The notes beneath the pieces were generated by a model. That model was not told the DNA's origin and made no database searches. It saw only the letters and a program-made list of their open reading frames with translations. This document shows, in pieces, positions 1 to 22,200 of a stretch of DNA of 64,000 nt (its first letter is position 1; each line of letters begins with the position of its first letter). This stretch comes from Echinarachnius parma (lineage: Eukaryota; Echinodermata; Echinoidea; Clypeasteroida; Echinarachniidae). Made by a program: the position numbers and the translations under genes. The stretch spans positions 62,001 through 126,000 of the forward strand of contig JBAMJV010002054.1 in assembly GCA_037951105.1 (NCBI GenBank). The letters run 5' to 3'.

Positions 1-554
1 TGTCCCAGTGATCTCCTAGTCAATATCCAAGAGTCAAAAGAGGTGAGACAATGAACATACTTGATTTTTATAATCATCCTCAATTTGTCACTGATCCACC
101 ATCGAAGAAGGCATTTTTCTGCTGCAGAGTTCATACTTTTTGTTACTTTGCAATACTTGCTGCCCGTTATACCTTCTGGCATATAAGGCATCAACAAAAG
201 TCTTCTGATTTATGGGCCATTCTCTGGATGGTTCCTTATGTGCGGTTAAGTTCTTTTCCCCTTCCACAGTTCTTCGCATTGTGCCAAGATAGATACATGT
301 ATTCATATGTTATATGTTTTTCATGAGAAAATTTAAAGAACGTTTTAAAGTTAGATTAAACAATAACGGACTGTGTTTTGTTGTTGCAGGTTATTTGGTT
401 CCGGATATAACCAAAATACTACAGACCTAGTTCAATTTGCTTTTACTGACTGAGACATGTTAAATAGTGTTAAAAGATGTTAAATAACGTTTTACAAATG
501 GTGTTAACAAATTATATCACTTACTTTGATTGTCTTATCTTCCCTTGTTTGCAG
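1..554. other. SEC24 intron, upstream part
   Basis: I see no exon here. The stretch is AT-rich and ends in a pyrimidine tract and AG at 553-554, which is the acceptor of the first recognisable SEC24 exon. The short open frames in this stretch have no recognisable protein features. The SEC24 exons coding for the N-terminal half must lie upstream of the window. Confidence 0.6.
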
Positions 555-10211
<9,657 letters not shown>

Positions 10212-11232
10212 AGTAGGTAATCAAAAAAGACTGTATAATTCAGGACCGATCAAAAGGAGTCACATCGTGTACGAGTTCATTCAGCATCTACAGAAAGATG
10301 TGAAGTGAAATAGGTAATCGAATGACTGTATAATTCAGAACCGATCGAAAGGAGTCACATTGTACTACAAGTTTATTCAACATCTACAGACGGATGTGAA
10401 ATTAAGTAGGGAATAAAAGTGACTGAATAATTCAGGACCGGTCAAAAGGATGCGTTTATTCTACACCTACAGACAGAAGTGGAAACAACTAGGGAATAAA
10501 AAGTGACTGTATAATTCAGGACATAACAAAACGAGCCATGTTGTACCATGAGTTCATTCATTATCTACAGAAAGATGGCAAATGAAGAAGGGAATAATAG
10601 TGACTGAATAATTCAGAACTGAACGACAGGAGCCATGTTGTACTGCAAATTCATTCAACACCTACAGAAGTGAAATGGAGTTGGGAATAAAAGTGACTGT
10701 ATAATTCAGGACCGATCAAAAGGAGTCACATCGTGTACGAGTTCATTCTGCATCTACAGAAAGATGTGAAACGAAGCATGTGATCAAATGACTGTATAAT
10801 TCAGAACCGATCGAAAGGAGTCACATTGTACTACAAGTTTATTCAACATCTACAGATGGATGTTAAATAAGGTAGGGAATAAAAGTGACTGTATAATTCT
10901 GAACTGATGGAAAGGAGTCACATTGCACTACAAATTCATTCAGCACCTACAGAAGTGAAATGGAGTAGGGAATGAAAGTGACAGTATAATTCAGGACCAG
11001 TCGGAAGGATTTGTGTCATACAAGTTCATTCAACATCTATAGAAAGATGTGAGATGAAGTAGGGAATAAAAGTGACTGTATAATTCAGAACTGATGGAAA
11101 GGAGTCACATTGCACTACAAATTCATTCAGCACCTACAGAAGTGAAATGAAGAATGGAATAAAAGTGACCGTATAATTCAGGACCAGTCGGAAGGATTTG
11201 TGTCGTACAATGAGTTTATTCTTGTCAAATGA
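10212..11232 (+). repeat. Degenerate tandem array derived from the SEC24 terminal exon and stop codon
   Basis: Directly after the stop codon there are about 11 units of 82 to 99 bp. Each begins like the coding exon (ATTCAGGACCGGTC...) and continues through YEFIQHLQKD-like sequence to a position matching the stop. Unit starts fall near 10239, 10330, 10429, 10511, 10608, 10704, 10796, 10892, 10987, 11081 and 11174. The units are diverged by substitutions and small deletions. The array lies in the presumed 3' UTR. Confidence 0.92.
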
Positions 11233-13487
11233 AGTGGAGAATAATAGTGAACGAAAAAGTCACATGTGGTTTTGATTCTGTGAACAATTTAAGTAACCAA
11301 ATAGTTCACATGTGGTTTTATTTCTGTGAACGAATCAAGAAACAAATCATTCATGACGGTTTTTTATAGTTTGATGAGATTTTCATGGTGCGGTTGCATT
11401 TTTTTTCAGGGTAATGTGCATTTTGAGAATTTAAAGTATGATGGTGTCTCAAAGTGTTCCAGAAGGAATTGGTTGCAAAAATGAGGCATAAACTCAAATG
11501 TGTTATAAATAGTGGTTTGTGTCTCACAGAATAAATCAGTGTTCATGCGTTCCTGCCTCAAATTGAGCCACTCCTCACCGTGCAGTAATGAAACGAATGG
11601 TTTTATTTGTGATATACCAGCAGTTGTTGATTACACAAACATAAATGTCAGTTCATTGCATCGGATTCTACGATTGATTAGTATGTGCAACATATTGTTG
11701 CTTTATAGTAGAATTCTGCCATGCTATGGATACAATATCTGTTATTTGATTATGTGAAACCATCATTAGCAGCCAAATGTTTTACTACTGTGGTTGAATT
11801 CGCAATTTCATTACTAATTAATGTTGTTGAATACAACAGAGATATGGAGTAGACATGTTTTCACAGCATTGATTCATTTATTCTTTAGATGCTATAATGA
11901 AGACTTGCTTCTGCTCTGCATACCTAGTGTCAACGAGGAAAAATTACAAATTCTTGTAGAAAATAAAATATTTTTTCCAAATCATATGAACAACAAAACA
12001 GTTCCATTAATTGTATGTGTTGGAGTTAATAATCTATTTATCTTCTTACTTGACAATATATACCTTAGGACTTAACAAATATTGATACAATTTATACCCA
12101 CGATTCTATGGAATCTATACTCTTTGAACTTGAAGGATCTAATTTGATCTGTTCACTTTGATAGAAAATTCACCTTTAAAAATGTGTGATGTGTTCTCCA
12201 ATCTCGTAGTCAACTGTTGGATTATAACTGCTTGCTACTCCTGTGAAACAAGTGAGATTGTTTATACTATGTCTCTCATTTGCCGACCACATGAGTTGAT
12301 TGTTTTTACATTTAAATTTGAATTGTATATCAGGAAGGGAACAGTATTAATGTGATAAATTACTTAATAGCACAAATACTGGTCTCTGTAGATAATGAAG
12401 AAATGTAACAGTGGTATCTAGTCAAGTTGTCAGAATCGACATACTTGCAACTCTATGTGTTCTTTTCTCTTACTAATATGAGTGTGGAACATGCTTTGGC
12501 TCATCAAAGTTATGCTCATTTATTATTAAAGTAAGTTATGTTCTAATTGGAGAAAAAAACAATAGTGTCGATTATTTCAACTGCATACAACCTATGGCAA
12601 TGTATCAACATGTAGTAGTTTTCATTTCCGTTCAAGGTCATACGACAATCATTTATTTTCAAACCTTCACACATTACTCCATACAAATCTAAAGACTACA
12701 TGAATGCATATGTTATCAACCATTTGTCATTCTTTTGTATGTGGTATCATAGTTACCAGATTCATTTAAACTAGATGAACCCGATCTTGGCTTGTATGAC
12801 AACCTAAGATAAGAAATGAAATGCATTTCATAAAGACATTGTCACCTTCTAACTATATAAGATATCAGAAGTGGTGCCTGGTGAATTTGTTTTGAAATGA
12901 AATTCCTTTGTTAGTTTTGCTGCTTTATATTGTAAGGAGGCAGCATGTTATAGAGTAATATATATATATCATCTCTAGTAAAAAAAATCAACCGTGCAGT
13001 ATAGATGAATCTCTTGTTTTTCTTTCAAATTATATAGAGTAGATACTTGTATGCCTTTGTGTATTACGATCAATCTTAAGTATTTTATGTGTATTGTTTT
13101 TGTTTCTTTTTTTTTCAGGTATTGTCAATTTATTAACTTTTGTTCTACGTTAAATGTATTTTGAATGACCCGTATGAACTATGAACGTAAGCGACGGTCT
13201 TTTTGTAACAAATGTCTAGACAATTATTTACAACCAAACAAACTACAAGTTGAATCATTGTAGCATGTTTTTTTATTATTATAAATAAGCAAGTCATAAA
13301 ATGAATGTTTAACCTATTCAGAACTATTTGTTTTTGTTATGACACATTCTCTATAGACCCCAGCCTGAGTAATCAATCAACCCCTTCACAAATACAGGAT
13401 AAAGTCGCAAAAACTTTTGCCATTTTGGCATCGGTATCCCATTTTACATATCAGTATGGCTCAAGGAATGACTAGTCAGGGCTCAAC

Positions 13488-13722
13488 ACCAGCACTTGCC
13501 TGCTTGCCCGGGGCAAGTCAAAATTGGTGTCTTGCAAGTAAAATGTCATAAATTGTCTAGTTTGCTTGCCCAATAGAGCATTGTAATTTTATACATGTAA
13601 TTTATATCTCATCTAGAAGTAAGAGGGCAAGTATTTTTTATATTGGGGCAAGTAAAATTACAAAATGTATACATTTTACTTGCCTGAATAGGCCAGTACA
13701 GAAAAAAGGTGAGTGTGGAGGC
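13488..13722. repeat. Dispersed GGGCAAGT repeat fragment
   Basis: The fragment contains GGGCTCAACACC, TTGCCCGGGGCAAGTCAAAA and inverse copies (GGGGCAAGTAAAATTAC, TTTTACTTGCC). It matches pieces at 42428-42550, 48405-48475 and 58860-58985, so it belongs to the same dispersed family or a sister family. Confidence 0.55.
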
Positions 13723-14050
13723 TTGAATTAGTGATACATGATAATTGTATAAATAACAGTTTCTGCTTACTTGGGAACAAGGCATTCCTTCTGCCGTAAG
13801 TCACACACTACTGTGTACAGTTGTACATGTATACTCATTCCACTCCTACTTGGTGCCCATTTATACAATGGGTAGAGAGCAGCAATAGTGGGGTATTGTT
13901 GAAGAACCAATTCAATGGGCATAAACCGGCATACCCTGGTTCCAAACTCAGAAATCATGTTCGATCTTTTCCAATCTTGCCACACCACATCCACTGTACT
14001 GCTGCCCTCTTGAGTTCACATCTGTATTTGTGGTTAGGTAGATTTTCATG

Positions 14051-14233
14051 TAAAGTCAAATCTGTGTTTAGTGATTACCTATTAAAGGGAAACCATAAAA
14101 TTGGCCACTGTAAGGTGACCTTTATAGACAGGTTCCATAACACTGTATTTCTCTAAATGGGATCACTTTTGGTGGCCACTATAGGCAGGTTGGCTGCTGT
14201 AGAGAGGTTGCCGCTAAGACATAATTTACTGTC
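14051..14233. mobile_element. Second copy of the 6155-6456 MITE family
   Basis: The left end (AAAGTCAAATCTGTGTTTAG) and internal blocks (GGCCACTGTA, GGTGGCCACTATAGGCAGGT) match the element at 6155-6456. The hairpin found inside that copy is missing here, which supports the hairpin being a later insertion in the other copy. Confidence 0.6.
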
Positions 14234-16154
14234 ATTGTAATAGGTGCTTAACCAGTGCATTCATATCTTTCTTGAAAAGTGTAGTTTTCATGAACGACAC
14301 CGGCACTTGACACTTGTTGATTTCTAGGTAGAAAATGCAATAAATTGACAAATTAAATCTTTTGTCTGTGAATAGCAGATGCCAAAAACAGTGTGTATCA
14401 TATTTGAAAACTGCTCAGTATCTATGTCTTGATTATATTGTTCACTTTTGCTTGAAAGCAAATCACACATTAATTTGAGAGCAGAACTGTAGAACACTTT
14501 GAACAATATTCTTAACATTATACCTGTGTGTATATGGAAATATAGTAGCATTTATAATTTTCAGTTATAATAAGTTCGCGAACATGTTTTAAACAATATT
14601 CTGTTAATTTATATGACATAGACATGACTGGATGAATTCAATGTAGATTTCTACAAAAAAAAAAAAACATGTTGTAATTGCTCAAAACACTGGACGTAAA
14701 TGTATTCTAATAAATTGGAAATTGTGAGTCAGTTGGGTAAATTGTAAGATCTTCATAAAGATACTGTCTCTAAGAGCTATATATACATGTATATCTGATG
14801 TGTAAGGAATGGCCTTGTATTTAGTTGCCGACTTTATTAATATGTAATTTTAAACAAATTTAAATGGGTTGGGGTGTTTATTATTTCTATCATTTGTTCT
14901 GTATTTTATTACACGCTGTCTCAATGATTGTAATGAATTGAATAAAAAAATATTATGACATGTTAGAATTTTGTTATTTTGACTGCCTTTTCCACCAAAT
15001 ATCTTTCATTATTTTGAGACAAAGCATTGTATGACTTGTGTGCTTGTTTGTGTGTGTGACAGCATGTATGTGTGCATGCGTGTATGTGTGCGTGTGTTTT
15101 GATTATTTGAATTTGTACACACAAAAATGAGGCGAAAAGTTCAGTAAAAAAGAAAAGGAAACATGATAACAAAACAGCTGGTTTAGATATGTAAAAGAAA
15201 AAAATCAAATTTACAAAAAAATGTACATGCCCAACAATGATAATTTATCAGCAGAAAAAAAGAATTACCAGAAGATATATTGGCAGTATAATTTTTTTTT
15301 TATGAGACATACATTATTAATACATGTAGTGGCTGGGGGGGTGGGGGGGGGGGGGTAGCTTTTTATTGGCTACTTTTCAAGCTTGCATAACGTTCAAATA
15401 GCAGCAATTTGTCACCTGTTTTGTGCTGAAATCTACAGCAATTTACGGGGAACTCATAGGTCGGGGGAGAGGGGGGGGGGGGGGGGGGGGCTCAATTGCC
15501 TTCAGTAAGTCCCTGAATGTTTTTTTTTTTTAACTTTTTGTCTTTCTTTTTTTTTACATAGCCACCGGTCAATCCAGAGTGGTTAGAAAGGTGGAAGAAA
15601 AGGTGATATAATTATCCTTATTCAAGTATTTTACGTACTGTGGAAGGGGAGGGGGTAATCAGTGGCCGAGTGGCCAGGCAATTAATAGGGGACAGGGGTA
15701 CTTCTACATCTTTACCCCCCCCCCACCCCCCCCCCCCACCCAAATAATTTGTGTGCCCCCCTCTCCCACTCCCAATTTAGCTAAGATACTGGTCTTCGAT
15801 GTGTATTTAATATTTTGTATTATTTTATTTTCAGCAGCAAGTCGATTAAAGAGGAAGAAACTCATTTCTTGGGAGTCAGAAAATATAAAAATCCCTGAAA
15901 AAATACATTGGGGCGGTGTTTGGCATATCGGTTTCATGTAGGTAACGTAACCGCGCGCGTATGAACGGCCACACATTTGTGCGGTATACCGTTACGTACC
16001 GCTTACGTGCAATTTGGTCGATCGTCAGCTGTATGCTGCGTCATATCATGTTTTTCACATGATTTTACCTCAAATTATGAGTGAATGTGTCATAGACATG
16101 TTCTTCAGATTCAAGTTGTATTCAATAAGTTATAGTTAGGTTGTTTTCTTGTAG

Positions 16155-16262
16155 AAAGGACCTGTCAATTAGTGAGTTACGATGCCCATCACACAAATCG
16201 CAGTCGGGCCAGTTTTGGATGGGAGACCGGGGAAAGTGGGAGAAGCCAGCGGTCTTCAACAG
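16155..16262 (+). other. Candidate first coding exon of the MARCH gene, with 5S rRNA-like sequence
   Basis: The block is flanked by an acceptor (TTTTCTTGTAG ending at 16154) and a consensus donor (CAG|GTGAGT at 16262/16263). ATG at 16182 opens 27 codons in phase with the exon at 29516. Within it, GTCGGGCC followed by TTGGATGGGAGACCG matches the 3' half of metazoan 5S rRNA, including the box C promoter element, and GTTACGATGCCCATCAC loosely resembles the 5S 5' end. It may be a decayed 5S copy, chance, or an exonised 5S fragment. Confidence 0.5.
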
Positions 16263-19200
16263 GTGAGTCTGCCGTAGCGCTCGGCGTTGAATTCAAGCGA
16301 CAACCGCTAATCTTAGCTGAATCAATGACTGAATGAGTTTTGGCTTTGCTTTGTCGAATTATTTGCTGTGAAGTTAGGCCTGTGTTTGTACTATTGTCGG
16401 TGATTGTGCTAATTTTGTTTGTTTGTTTATCTTAGTTTTCTATTTCTGGACAGGTGCATCTATTCTTATTTAGAAATTTATCAAAATATTGAAGTAATTT
16501 TCCATTACTCTAATACATATTTATATTGTTATCTCGAACCATTATCAACTTCTCAGACATACACGCACACAGTGTCTTACCTTAATTTACGGCCTCGCCT
16601 CCCCGGTAGCTCCGGCGTCTCCGAGCTCCCACCACGCGTAGGCACTCGGCACCGAGCCCCAGCGTGAGTTGCCTCAAACCGTCAATAACGCAAGCCTTCC
16701 TCTCGTATCCTAACCTAAAACCTCATATCTAACTTATCGCCACACAGGCTCCTAACGATGACCACACAGGTCTAATAAACTGATATCCTAGCGGTAATTA
16801 ACGGCCACACAGGCAAATAATACTGCTCCACACAGGAGAAAAGCACATGTAATTCGGACGACTTTACAGAACACAACCGTTCACGTCTGGCGCTTGAGGT
16901 TCAACTGCGTGTTCCCTCGGTATTCACCGACGGACACACACGGTATCTCTCTATACAAGCGTTTACGGGACTCGACCCGCTTCCGGGAAACCCGTTTTTA
17001 GGTCCCAGGGTCAAGTCCGACACAATACACGGGTCAAAGACCGACAAACTATCGCGATCTATTACCTAAACATAGGGTTTGCAGAACTAGCTGCAAGCAG
17101 TCTCGGGTCAATACAAATCCCTAGAAATTCTTGGCACATAAGAGAGGAATTGAAACAGAGACATCTCTGAACTATAGCAGTCCAAATCAGTGACTGCTTC
17201 ACTCCCCCCAATTTTATAAAATGCTGCCCGTATCGAAGCGACGTCCCGGCAGACATGCTCGTGCAGCTTTTCATTTCCAAATACTTAATCCAAAAAATAC
17301 TCAACGCGAGTCTCTTTCCACTAAACAATACTTTACGATTGCCTAACTCTCGAGGCGCATAAACGAGTATCTTTTAATAAATAACAAAAATGCATGAACT
17401 ACAATCTCAATTGCGGCCGAGGGGATACGCTCTTCGCCGGAGCCTGGTTGCCTGCATAGAGGACAACCCGGGTCCTGCTTATAGCCGGTAGCCGGTTAAC
17501 GGGCTTGCATACCCCAACAATTGAGTATGTGTTCTTCGGAGTATAGACAAACTCGCTGGCACGGACCGAAATATCCGATTCAGGGACAACATTTTTTATC
17601 AGGGCCACATGTTGGATCTGACTGCACATTGCGATCAAGAACCTCATGTCTGGTCCTAACGCAAATGCCGCCTGATGAATCAGTCGGTCGATGCAACGAA
17701 GTTGTCCATCTAGCTATTTAACAAGTATAATATAAAAGGAACTCAACAATTTTTTAAAAATGGCTCAGCCCACCTTCCCCCTCCTCAAAGAAAAAAATTT
17801 CTTTGCTTAGAGAGAATTTCAAGCCTCGCCCTGGTTCCTTTTATATTCCGAACCTTATATATCTGCTTACAGGGGTGTAAAACTTATTCTTTTTAAAATC
17901 TATATATATACAGAATGTCACCCCTGCATTTAAAAACATAACCTGAGAGTTCATCCGAACTTTTAACTCTCTGCGCAAATAAATCCTCAAAAACAAAATG
18001 CGCGATTGGGATAGGAATGTTTCACTTCACTATCCCATAATTTTCATCGGGCACCAAAATATACTACTTCCCAATCAATGTCCAAAAGAACCAAAATCAT
18101 CATTACGGATTGTGAATCACATTTTTTAGATTCACCCGAAAAAACAAAAACGGCTTCCTAGGTCCACCGAGCCTATCTCAGCAATGCTGAACGGGATAGT
18201 ACCCTAGTTGGATCACGAGGAGTAAATAATACAGGGTGTCTACGCTGGTCGATCACCCCAGTGATTAAGTATAACGTCATCTGCCGCAGGACCTTGAACG
18301 GTATCAATCCGAGTACCGGCAGTTGGCTCAAGTGTACCTAACACGGAATCGATCCCAAGGCTACGATTGGCTGGTTCAGCATCACCTGACAGTTCTACCT
18401 CAGCAGGGGGGTCATGCAATACCTGACCACACCCAGCGGACTGATAGGAGGAACTGTCTGGAGTAGCTGATGAGATTGGAAGGGGACCTGTACAATCCTG
18501 ATCACCCACGTTCCCTGCTGTACTATTGGTGAAACCGGAGTAACTTACGTGCGGACAAATCGGTTCATCAAGACCAATTGCATCAATGGTCGAGTCCAAA
18601 ATGGGTTCTATTTTCATTGTACCGATTTCTCCAACAACATAAATCATTCCGGATCTACATACTGCATCTACGTTCAAAATTCCTTTGGGTTGCTCTATAG
18701 AGTCTTTATCACGCGAAAGTTCTAAGGGAGACGTTAGGGTGTCAGTTTCATTACTAACTAACGGTATGCTACCTATCTGATCTAGATGCTGGCCTGCGGG
18801 CGCCGGGGCCAGAGATCGGCCACTATCACCGACCCTTGGGCGTTTCCCGATACGGCACCTACAGCATTAATGGACGGGGGGTCCAAATCTGGTGCAGTGC
18901 ATTCGCGAGCAACGTGTCCTGATTGTCGACACTCGTAGCAATACCGCGTCTTTTGTTCGGGTTCAACGTATCGATTCATTGCAGTAGCGGGTTGATTGGC
19001 AGTGCTTCGCGCCGTTGCATGGACCCGGAATGCATGGTTTTCCTGAGACGAACCGATGTCAAAACGGCGAGGGTAATTGTATTGGGAATGCCCATAGACC
19101 AATCGATGGGACAGCTGATATCGCTGAACCATCTCTAGGGCATCTCCAATACAAGGGGGTCGCCTGTTCAGGACGTGGAAGCCAGCCTCCTGGTCCAAAG

Positions 19201-22200
19201 CTCCGGCACAAAATCGCATTACCTCTTGTTGCTGGACATATCCTGAAGGTAACTCCGGGAAAGCCAACATCGCCAAGTCCTCGACACGATTTGCCCAGTC
19301 TTTCACGGTCTCTTTGCTGGTCTGCCTTGCTGACGCAAACTCCAACTGTGATGTCTCGGGCAGATCACGGTAGTCAAACCTCTTTCGCAGTCGCTGGATT
19401 ATGTCAGCAAACTCGAGGTATGGCTCATGATCCATCAACGAACAATACAAATCTGCTGCATGGCCTTTGAGGCACAAACACAGTTGCAGCTTGCGCTCTT
19501 CCGGAGACCAACCACAGTGACTAGCGAAGTTCGCGAACTTAACATAAAACGCTCTCCAGTTCCCTATTCCGTCGTATGTAAGTGATTCTGGGAGCTGGAG
19601 TCCACTCCATGCTGTAGTCTGTTGCTGTGGACTTCCGGATGTCCAGTGCGCGGAGTCCCATTGACTGTCCGTGGTCGAAGGTCGGGCTGGTGACTGGGTA
19701 CGCTCCGAGGTTGCCCTTGCCGATGCTGGTGTAGTAGGCAGCGTTAAACCTGGAGGAGGACGTCCGCCAGTTGCCGAAAGCGACTCCGATGGAGGAGGAA
19801 TGAAATGGTGAGCGTACTCGCGAAATTCTGGTAAGCTCCGCAGAGTGTACGCTGTCCCTAGTAACCCGTCCATTCTTAGTTGAATCAATAGGCCCGCCTT
19901 GGCTGGTGGTAGACCCACCCCAAGAAGTTCCCCAAAACTACACGTGGCGAGTGGTAATTGAGCCATACTAATTATCCTCAATTACAATAATTAAACAAAA
20001 TATAAGTCCCTCGCTTACTAATTTCTTTAATTATTCCAACTACACAAATTATTCTATCATATAATTAACACACCAGCTAGAGTAAAGAATGAATCTATTA
20101 TCGCGAATCAATATATCACCTTACCGCGAATTGTTCAGAACAGCATTCCACGCGAATTGTCCAAAGTGATAATCTATCACAAAATAACGCGAAACAACCC
20201 TACACTCTATTCCGCTGGGTGTGTTAACAAATATTTAACACTAACTACGACGAATAAACTACAAGATCGCGAATTGTTCCAGGAGAACGAATCTCCACCG
20301 CGTTCCTATAATTAAATCTTCGCGAAACAAATATTAAATATATCAACTGGAGTGAAAACTAAACTACCGCGTGTTATTCAAAACATTATTCCACCGCGAT
20401 TGTTCAAAATAATATTCTGCCGCTAACTTGTATGCGAACTACAAATAACAAATTCACTCCAGCGCATATATCAGCCAAATAGTATATCACCGCAGTGCGA
20501 AAACTACAAGGCGAACCCTGGAACTTTCCTGCAAAGAGAAGAACTTTAGAAAGGGTTAACAAATTGTCATCAAAAATATCTAGCTGATATCACATTTCAA
20601 AATAAATTTCACCAGCCAAATATCCTATATCCTACTCTCCTCCCCTTCCCAAAAATTTATTTTCAAGAGCTTCTTTTATTATTTCTAAACTCTCCAATAA
20701 TTTTCAACTCACTATTACTAACAAAAGAAAGCCCAATTTAATTCCTCCAGCTTCCAAACAAAGACTATTTTAATTCACCCAGTGTCTACTGAGCCCGTCC
20801 AGTTATCCCATTAGCGCGGGAACACCGCGGGTGAAGTAAGACACTTCAGGTAAAACAAAACAGCTATACTTGTCCGCCAAGGAATAAAACAATTCAAATC
20901 TATTCCTCAACTAAAATTCTTCAAACCATAAAATTACCCCCTGCAGACTTATGCAAGAGAGTAACAAATTAGTTGCACTACAATACTACTACTATCACTA
21001 GTACTTAGTAGCTACGGTAGCTAATCAGAGTAGTAGTAATTAATGTAAGTAATGCAGTATATTTATTGTATACAAACTTCACACACCCGACGTCAAATAA
21101 TTCACAGCACAACCCAGCTTCACAACACAGTCATAATTATCGGCTTCAAAAATCGCTAATAATCACAATAACTATCAAATTTACCTACCAATAAATCAAC
21201 TTTCCAATCCTAAACAGCGCAGAAGCTAAACAATTATCTCTAAAATGTCCCATATGAATCGCCGGTCGCAATACTAGCAAATCACAAATCACAATACAGC
21301 TACCTACAGGCCTCGCGATCGCACACTCGAGACATGTGCAAAACCAATACAAACACGAAAGAACTCTCGCCAAGTATTGCGCAATATGCAGCAGCTGCAC
21401 CCCCAAACTCCAACGCTGAGCTGTGCGCTCAATTTCTGCACACAGTTCAATGCCTCAAATCGGCCTCGTGGAAAAAACCAAAACAACAACGTGGGTGCGT
21501 GAAATTTTCCAAATCGATGCGAAACAAATAACCACTCGAATCCACACCAAAAAAACGAATCACTCTTTCTCCAGAATTCCCAAACGAACACTGGAGCAAT
21601 AAAAACAATATATATCCTACGGAATTCTTCCTTGATTCCTTCCAAAAATACACAAAATCCCAAATAATTCACAAAACCAACGGGGCTTCCCGTAACTTTG
21701 TCGCATTAAAAAACTAATCGAGCGAACGAGTGTAATTACTTTCCGGCACGCGCCAAAGACGTCTAAATCACTTCAAAATTCAACAATTTCACACCAAAAT
21801 AATCACACCATCCCCCCCATCAATCTTTTTCGGTTCGATGTTTGCTATGCAGCGCCAATTGAAGCAATTTTCCTATTACTCTAATACATATTTATATTGT
21901 TATCTCGAACCATTATCAACTTCTCAGACATACACGCACACAGTGTCTTACCTTAATTTACGGCCTCGCCTCCCCGGTAGCTCCGGCGTCTCCGAGCTCC
22001 CACCACGCGTAGGCACTCGGCACCGAGCCCCAGCGTGAGTTGCCTCAAACCGTCAATAACGCAAGCCTTCCTCTCGTATCCTAACCTAAAACCTCATATC
22101 TAACTTATCGCCACACAGGCTCCTAACGATGACCACACAGGTCTAATAAACTGATATCCTAGCGGTAATTAACGGCCACACAGGCAAATAATACTGCTCC

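Larger units (their letters stand above)
11233..16154. other. SEC24 3' flank, intergenic DNA and upstream MARCH region
   Basis: No conserved protein-coding exon is visible. The stretch holds possible SEC24 poly(A) signals (AATAAA at 11530 and 14941), a GGGGCAAGT-type repeat fragment (13488-13722), a MITE copy (about 14051-14233), and several G- or C-runs (15335-15356, 15471-15491, 15714-15737). At 15561-15601 there is an exon-like block with a pyrimidine-rich acceptor and a GTGATA donor, but I could not tie it to any protein. Confidence 0.5.

Noticed and set aside
15561-15603. Exon-like block between a T-rich acceptor and GTGATA
   Set aside because: The 40-odd bases give no recognisable peptide and could not be linked in frame to SEC24 or MARCH. 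It might be a 5' UTR exon, but I cannot support that.
18923-19470. Plus-strand open frames over the retrotransposon gag
   Set aside because: They are antisense shadows of the Gag frame, which has a clear capsid-like region and zinc knuckle.
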